Assembly: GCA_025024175.1 (NCBI GenBank)
Contig: QCXZ01000041.1
Coordinates: 32,669,786 to 32,733,785, forward strand
Reading direction: 5' to 3'
Length of the DNA: 64,000 bases
Source of the DNA: Rhyzopertha dominica
Lineage: Eukaryota > Arthropoda > Insecta > Coleoptera > Bostrichidae
Position numbers and translations under genes: made by a program. Below, in pieces: positions 57,013 through 64,000 of the stretch. The notes under the pieces are model-generated. The model saw only the letters and a program-made list of their open reading frames with translations. It searched no databases and had not been told where the DNA came from. Every line of letters starts with the position of its first letter. Positions within the stretch are counted from its first letter, which is position 1.

Positions 57013-60000
57013 AACATAACCAGCATGGCTTTTCAAGATTTTTCAATTGTCTACATTCCAGAAAATAAGTTGATCACAACTTCAGTCTTCAGTCAGTGCC
57101 ATCAGTGGTGAGAAAAATAAACACTTTATAATCCTTAAGTTAAATAAAACGAAACATATAATTCATGTAACCTGTTTGTTGACAATAATACTCTATGAGA
57201 AGAAGAAATCTATTTTCTTCTGAAACCGCAATTTAGGCAATTGGTAAATTGAAATTGGGAACACGAAAACTAACCCAGATACTTTTAATGCTTTTCCTAT
57301 CGCCCGCCCTTATTGAATCTAAATTAGCGACGTAAATTGAGGTTAATGGAAAACCGAACTACGGATATATTGCGCGTCCTAGAATACACAGTTTTAATTT
57401 AATAAAACTACTAACAAATAACAGTGCCTCATTTATTTGTCCTTAGGTTATGGCGGGTTTTCTGGTTCCGAATTAACAACTCTTCTTTTATTCTTACGTT
57501 TCGGCCGTTGTTTCCGCCTTTTTCAAAGCGTATATTGTTTTTTTCTATCTGCAAAGTAGTTTTATGATTTATTGTTGTAATTTAACATTTTGTCCATATA
57601 CATAACAGTACCTCAGTTTCACAACTCCATTGGGAAATATTGATACATCCTCTTTTCCTCTTTTAGTTACGGGTGTTTGATTCTCATAACTTAATAGTTT
57701 ACAAAAAAATCATTCGTTGCAATTGTAATCCTATGTTCTTGCGCCGCAATTATTTTGATTACCTCGTAAGTTAACAACACTCAAAAAATCCGAAGCTAAC
57801 GGTATATAATTAGCTAAACAATATCTGACCGTTCAGCAGAAATATCAGTATCTTATAATGCATAATTATTCGTATATTTATAAAACAGGCCAAGGGATTT
57901 TCATATATATTTCTAATAGTAGAAAAAAGGGGATCTATGAGGTAATATTCTCATTTCATAAAACGAAGTGGGTCAGTTAAGATCGCTCAAAGGGATTTAA
58001 TACTTGGTACACTTTCTAAGCATAACACGCTTTCGCTGAAACTATATTTGGAAAATATATACCTGCAAAGGGCGCAAAAGTTGTTTACAAACCGCAACTA
58101 GAAAAAATTCTTCATCATAAATCATTTCAAATACTGATAGTAAGACAATAAGTGGCTCTCGAATCCATTTTTAATAAATATTTATGTCTGTTTCTAATAT
58201 CTACGTGTGAAACAATGTAAACTGGTCTATTTTCTCTAAGTATATATATCTACGTGTGAGTTACTCATTAATGTAGATTTTCTACACTCGGCTTCATCTA
58301 CAACAAGACTTCAAACGTCTTATCACAATAGCACTGTGACAATCATTAAGGTTTCAAATGGGAGGAGATATTCTAATTGTTTTGGGGCACTTACTAATAC
58401 TTGCATGGGCATAAATATACCATGTGACATTCATACTCAAAGAGCACACTTCAACATATTTATGGAAACTGAACTTCTCAGATTTCATTTCATCTTTCAT
58501 TTATTCAAACCAATCTTTAGCTAGCGTATGTTATGAAGTTGAACATTTTGCTTTAAAATTTTGACTTTCTGATTAATAATGATTAAAGATTAGCTACATG
58601 CGTTCTGTTTTGCACCGTTCGGCCACATTTGAAATATGCTGTAAGTGTGACGTTCGGACGGTCGCAGTGCGCTGAATAAAAAGATAGAAAATGCTGTTCG
58701 TCTTTAGATATAGGGCAAAATAGATCTGTATCTGTATAGATCTGGATCTGCATTAAACATTTTAGATTCGCTGAAACGGTTATTGAAATTACTTTTTTAT
58801 TGGTATGAGGCTGCACGTGCTTGTCACTAACAGTTCCTTCTTTTATAAATTCGGGAAGAACTGAGTTTTATGATTTTTTATAAATACCACTCCAGCCTTG
58901 CCTGTTGTTTTGGCTCTTTTGTGTAAGACGAAGACGCCAGTTTCTAATACGGCTCTTGATATACCCAACAAATACATATTCTTGTTTGTATTTAATTAAT
59001 GCAAATAAACCATATAATAACAAAGGATTTTGATTACGCTTTGCCAGCAGAGGGGTAAGACCCAAATTTGATCCCGGCAAGATAAAATTTGCGAGGCCCT
59101 CTGATGGAGTGAGAGGACGGATTTCAACTAACATCTCAGATTTTATTTGAAATGTTATGAAGTACGTAACTTTGCCGCTAGGTGGCGCATTTAATAAGAC
59201 ATATCAAAAATCGTTTCATTCTTCAAAATGTTGCAATACAATGTTGGTCTAAAATAAACTCATTATAATCTATGCTTATTTCTTATTAAATTTTGTTTGA
59301 AAATTTTTATCAGTTGCTGTGACAACGAAAACAGGAGAAATAGAAGTTTCAATCTTCAAAATGGCATAACTCAAGTATGGTTTAACAGAATTTAACGAAT
59401 GGCTATATGTCACTGCCATTTAATTTTAGATTTCCTACTCGATATATGCCCCACGAGCTTATCCTAGCTTTTATATAATGAGCGATGGTTACCACCCTCA
59501 TCATTGTTTGTTTCTTGTAATCATATTTTTTGTTCTCCTTCTATAATGTCGCACTAAAGATGTTCTTTTTGGTGATCCAAAGCGCTCTGCTTTTATGAAA
59601 TAACTAGACTGAATTGCCTTATTCATTTCTAGTATTTTCTAAAAACTACTAGTTATGACATACCTTTAATTTATATCAACAAAATTGTGATTAAAACAGG
59701 GATTTGAAGACGTATAGAAAATCAAGTTATCCATTATCGAAAATTACTAATTATACTATATAATCAGGAAACAGTTTCAACGACTGTAAAATGTGTGAAA
59801 CTGTATTCAAAAATTTGTTCATTTCTTATCTAAGGGTGAAAACTACATCATTCTTTTCTTTTTACTTTTACAGATTTATAACTTTTCATAGTGCACTGCA
59901 AACGTCAAAAGTTTCAAAAAAGGTCAAATACTGCAGAGAATGTGCAAAATGTGTTTGTTAACAAAGTGGCCGTTATTTCTTACAATAAATTCAAACATGT

Positions 60001-60175
60001 AAAAGTTGGCAGGCTATTCCCTTAAAAAAATTGGTAAGGCGCAGAAAATATAGGACACCCTTTATAATGTAATATACTTTATAGCATATCTTTGGTTTGG
60101 TTCAACCTTTATAATTGATACATTTATCTTAATATTAACTGAATTAGTCTATTCCATATGCATATCAATCTCTAG

Positions 60176-60210
60176 CTTTGAATATAGAGTGTAACTCTCT
60201 ATATTCAAAG
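60176..60210. repeat. Perfect 14-bp hairpin
   Basis: CTTTGAATATAGAG (60176-60189) pairs with 60197-60210 across a 7-base loop. It is not followed by a T-run. Confidence 0.85.
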
Positions 60211-61778
60211 ATCTCTAGGTTGCAACTGTGTAGTAAAATACGTCAATGTGCATAAAAACAAATATTTGTTGTTAATTGAATTTTTTAATACAAGAAAAGG
60301 TAAATAAATATGTGGGTGCGCCTCGTATTGCCGGTATTACCTACTACATCACGTATTTTTAATAGCCATTTTGTACCTACACAATTATAGCTTTTATCAA
60401 ATCTGCTGAAGATTCATAAGTTCAAATACCATTTTCAGCAATATTTTAGCGAAATAACTCGCAAAATACTTAATGCTGTTGGCGTTGATTTCGTAATACT
60501 CGGATCACCTGTTGTTGGCGGTCAATCACTTTACAGTTTGTGCAAAATCAGAGTGAAAATCATGAGGTAGCTTCAGTGTCAGCGATTTTGCGTGGGAATG
60601 GGGCTTAATTCCAATATAGCATCTACAGCTAAAATTCACTTAACGATTCATTAATAAGTCAAGTAGTCCGACGGTGGGGCGGTTCTGTACTGCTGCATTT
60701 AAGTGCCAAATACTACTACATTATACGTTTTTTTAAATGCTGACGCGCATAAGAGACTGGCTCCGATCAAACAGCCCATTCTGTGTTATTAACGGAATGT
60801 CAAAAACTGAGAAAATCAAGACAAATATTCAAAACTAACAAGTCACGGATTACGCAGAGGGAAATAAAAGTACAATTAACTTTTCTTGACTTGCTGGTTA
60901 TGAATTAAAAAGAATCGGGAATCGGAAACAAATATTGAAAACTGTAATTTTACTGCAACTATCTTTAGAGCTAATTATAACAAAACAAAGATTTGATAAT
61001 AACAAAACAGCATGAGTTCACAATAAATAGAATTAATTCAATAAAACAATAATGATCATCACATTCTAAAGAAAATCTCTCGGATACGTTAATCTTTATT
61101 CTAAAATTCACAATTTGCAGACCATTCGTCAAATAAATTACTTCCAGCCGGAAGTGTTATCAGTTTTCTCATGTACTGTATATTTTTACGGATTTGACTG
61201 GATGATTAACCATATACGGTTTTCAGTAAATCCAGTCTGACATAGTTGCTTCTTATAGTTCTTAATAAAAACACATAATATTTATTTGATTCGGATGTCT
61301 TATGCGCTCTTTTTCATCAAATAGGCATTGAGAATTTATTGCTATGGTTGCATGTAGTTTAATTAATTAAAATGACTTCATTTAAAGGACCGCATGTTTC
61401 CTTCCAAGAATTGTTCGAACTATTTCACAGAGGAACGTGCCAAAAGAGAAATTTGTAATATTGCTCCAAATTTACTCTATTTAGTGTTCAATCCTTTTAA
61501 GATTGCACAATATAATTCTTACGGTACGTATTAATTGTTCTGTTGTCCATATTAGCAAATACCAACCTGATGTTTTCTGCTTATGTGTGTAGTACCTACT
61601 TGCATTGAGTTTATTACTCCGGAGGTTAAATCAAAGATACCTGAATAGTTTTTGTAAAACAAATTAAAAAGAAGCATCATCTAATCGTACTCCATTTGCC
61701 ACTGGGTAAAAGTGCCATTTAATTTGTATAACACTTGATTTGTCTACCTGCTCGGGGTATCATATTTAGTGTTGTTAA

Positions 61779-61814
61779 TTAATTACAATTACTTAAAAAA
61801 GTAATTGTAATTAA
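61779..61814. repeat. Perfect 16-bp hairpin, TAATTACAATTACTT type
   Basis: 61779-61794 pairs with 61799-61814 across AAAA. TAATTACAATTACTT palindromes are common near the ends of hAT-type elements, but I could not find element borders here. Confidence 0.8.
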
Positions 61815-64000
61815 ATCAAACATTAATTACTGAACGGTATATTTCAGTACCTTATCGCAGACCGGTAATTTTTTACATAAATTAATCACGCAAAAAACAA
61901 TTTTAAAGTAATTTATTTCTCATAATTTACATACATATAGAGAATTTTAACTATTAAAACAAATGAAACCGGGAATGAATGAGATCGCTGCTGGTCTCTA
62001 TTGCTGACTAGTGTCAGTCCTGGGTGTTAAACTAGTTACAGCAATAAGTAAAGCAGGCACAAGAGCAAGTCGATTGCGATGGTCCTAATAACAGTCATAA
62101 CCAAAAATGTAGTTTCAAACAAATAAATAATTCTTCTTCCTTATAATAAAGTGAATTATACTTCAAGTACATTTTTCTTCATGAAAAATTAATTATAAAA
62201 TAATCCACTTCGATAGATATGGATCAGTTTTCAATTTTTTCAGACAATTAAGTTGAGGAAGAAAGCAATAAAATCTTCGGCGCCTCTATGAAAATACTGA
62301 TCAAAAGCCATAGAAAATTCATTTTTAAGTGTATCAACTGACGATGGTAATGAAACAGCTTTAATGATATTTTTAAGAAAATCAACTAATTTCAGCCCGA
62401 AGATTTTGGTGGAGAAAAACTTTAATCTGAAAAAGAATTTTCATGGCTATCGAGGAATTTGATGTCAGATTTATTGTACGAGTAATGCAGTTACTTTCAA
62501 TCCAATTGCATCTGTTCGATCGATTTGTTTTCCATGACTTGTCTTCAANAAGCTTTAATTTACTTATAATATACTACGTTTACAGAGCCGAAATCTAACG
62601 CTTAACCATTCACATATAATATCTGTCTTCCGTGTTTAAGTTCATTGTTTTCTTTTAGAGAACTCAACTGTTACTTTACATTATTATACCCGATTATTTA
62701 ACATCGTTGCCGGTGAAATATGGAAATTACACACGCATGTTTTTACCTATGGAGAAATACTTTACTAAGTGGATATCATTTTAAGCAAAGTTATTGAAGA
62801 ACTCTTATTGCAATAGCAATCGGTAATCAAAGTCAAGCTATCGAATCTAAATTAAACGATATACAAAATAGTGCGTCCGTCGTTCCAGATTAATTAAGGT
62901 AATGAAATAATAATAGCAATATTAGTCAGTTGAATGTAGCTAACATGCAGGGTTATTTAGAAAACGACACACCTTAAAACCTAAAATTACTTTAAATGCA
63001 GGAAAAATATTAAATTTTTATAAACAGGTAGAACTTTGTTTACAGTAGGACAACTTTTAAAATATTATACATCATTTAATAAAAGTTAAATTTCACAAGA
63101 AATTATGTTATGTAACTATTTTTCGCTCATTTGCGGGGTAATACATCAATTTAACAAGCAACTTGGTTCATTGTACTTATTTACCTACTAGCCCTTATTA
63201 AATTAAGTTTTCAAATGATGTATCATAAGATGGGTCGTTCCATTGAAAATGTTTGAAGGCATGTCCACTCCGTTAAGCTAAGCTAGTGAAATTGGGGGGG
63301 TCTTCCCCTCCCCCAATCTAGACGAGAAGCCTATTTTCCTGTTTGGACATTCAATTATCAAATATCAAAAATCTACTTAAAACTAACCAAAGTTAATCAA
63401 GGTTCTGTTTACAGGTAGCCAGTGGATCTCCTGAAATCTAGAGTTAAGTTACTACACGAAACGACAACAAATTCGTTTGCATTTTTTTCATTTTAGTTTT
63501 GCCATGTTGGTAGAAAAAAAAACAGAAAAACTCCACAGCATTGCCAAATTGTAACTAGTTCCCTACTTAATAGGATTGAGGATGAAGAAACAGATGCGTG
63601 AACCTCCTTTTAGGCCGAAATTCGTCCATTTCATGATTGTAGCACTGCATTGTTAAAGATCATAGATAATATATTTCTTTTCCAAAGCATTTGACACTAT
63701 AAATCATAATACTCTCACGATTAATTTGAAGTATATTGAGTTCGACTATACTGAAATTTAAATGTTCTCTAGTTATTTGGAAAATAGATGACAATGTTCT
63801 TGATGGAGAAGTAGATCTGCTCAGATTGCCATAAAAAATGTATCTCGACGCTCTACTTGAGGGCCTGGGTCCTTTTTTTGTACGTGCACTTCTACTCTTT
63901 CTTTCATTGGACTGTATTGTATAGTATACAGACAATACGCAAATGTATTTTTCGTTTTTACCTTTTGATATTAACCTCACAAATACATCAATTTCCAGTG

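Larger units (their letters stand above)
47975..64000 (+). other. NELL2: NELL2-like downstream intron (at least 16 kb, end not in window)
   Basis: It opens with GTGAGT. I searched by eye for the next exon (family start GI.QDV..., followed by CP.C and coiled-coil codons) and found none up to the window end. It holds a MITE copy, a SINE, two LINE fragments and the Ty3/gypsy insertion. Very short exons could be missed. Confidence 0.5.
57013..64000. other. Gene-free AT-rich stretch
   Basis: No coding region is supported. Near 57495-57535 (- strand) GAAAAAGGCGGAAACAACGG and CCGAAACGTAAG resemble the terminal module of Penelope-type or LINE elements. Two perfect hairpins are listed separately. The open frames at 58868-59134 and 63660-63980 match nothing known. 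One ambiguous base lies at 62550. Confidence 0.45.

Noticed and set aside
1..64000. CRISPR arrays, bacterial operons, rRNA or functional tRNA genes
   Set aside because: No regularly spaced repeats with unique spacers, no long bacterial frames with ribosome-binding sites, and no cloverleaf-capable tRNA were seen; the window is eukaryotic.

Overview
The window is AT-rich, intron- and transposon-dominated arthropod nuclear DNA, most likely from an insect. The insect call rests on the mix of remnants (DUF4817-type and mariner transposases, hAT elements, RTE/Jockey-like LINEs, a Penelope-like element, a Ty3/gypsy element). I cannot name the order or species. Isolated N bases show it is a draft assembly. 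There is no bacterial gene organisation: almost every short open frame is chance or the shadow of another frame.

The only host gene I can support is a NELL1/NELL2-like secreted glycoprotein gene on the + strand. Two consecutive coding exons are visible (36077-36232 and 47547-47974). They encode the start of the mature protein and most of the N-terminal thrombospondin/laminin-G domain. An 11.3-kb phase-1 intron separates them. The signal-peptide exon and the downstream VWC/EGF exons were not found, so the flanking introns are probably also very long.

The rest is mobile DNA of different ages. From left to right: a ~600-bp repeat in two direct copies (2.03-3.35 kb); a broken DUF4817-type transposase (8.08-8.99 kb); a Penelope-like retroelement remnant (9.5-10.7 kb); a 1.2-kb hAT-type element (13.48-14.70 kb); a ~2.1-kb segment bounded by inverted repeats (16.87-19.02 kb) that holds another broken transposase, the third copy of the 600-bp repeat and a nested foldback MITE; a 257-bp hAT MITE with a perfect target duplication (20.84-21.10 kb); a decayed hAT transposase (21.3-22.0 kb); a LINE reverse-transcriptase remnant (26.4-27.5 kb); a mariner end (30.1-30.4 kb); a hammerhead-ribozyme region (31.4-33.1 kb). 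Inside the NELL intron lie another transposase remnant, a hAT-type foldback element built of diverged GTATCGAA repeats, a LINE RNase H and a LINE C-terminus. Downstream of the second exon are a MITE copy, a tRNA-like SINE, two more LINE pieces and a very young Ty3/gypsy insertion (53377-57012).

Three observations stand out. First, a complete type I hammerhead ribozyme can be folded by hand on the - strand at 31401-31455, with degenerate relatives nearby. Second, the gypsy element has LTRs differing at one of 317 positions, and one uninterrupted 829-codon frame that runs across an internal deletion of reverse transcriptase, RNase H and most of integrase. It therefore looks like a recently mobilised non-autonomous Gag-protease derivative. 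Third, the 1.24-kb foldback hAT element at 37393-38628 has an exact 8-bp target duplication.
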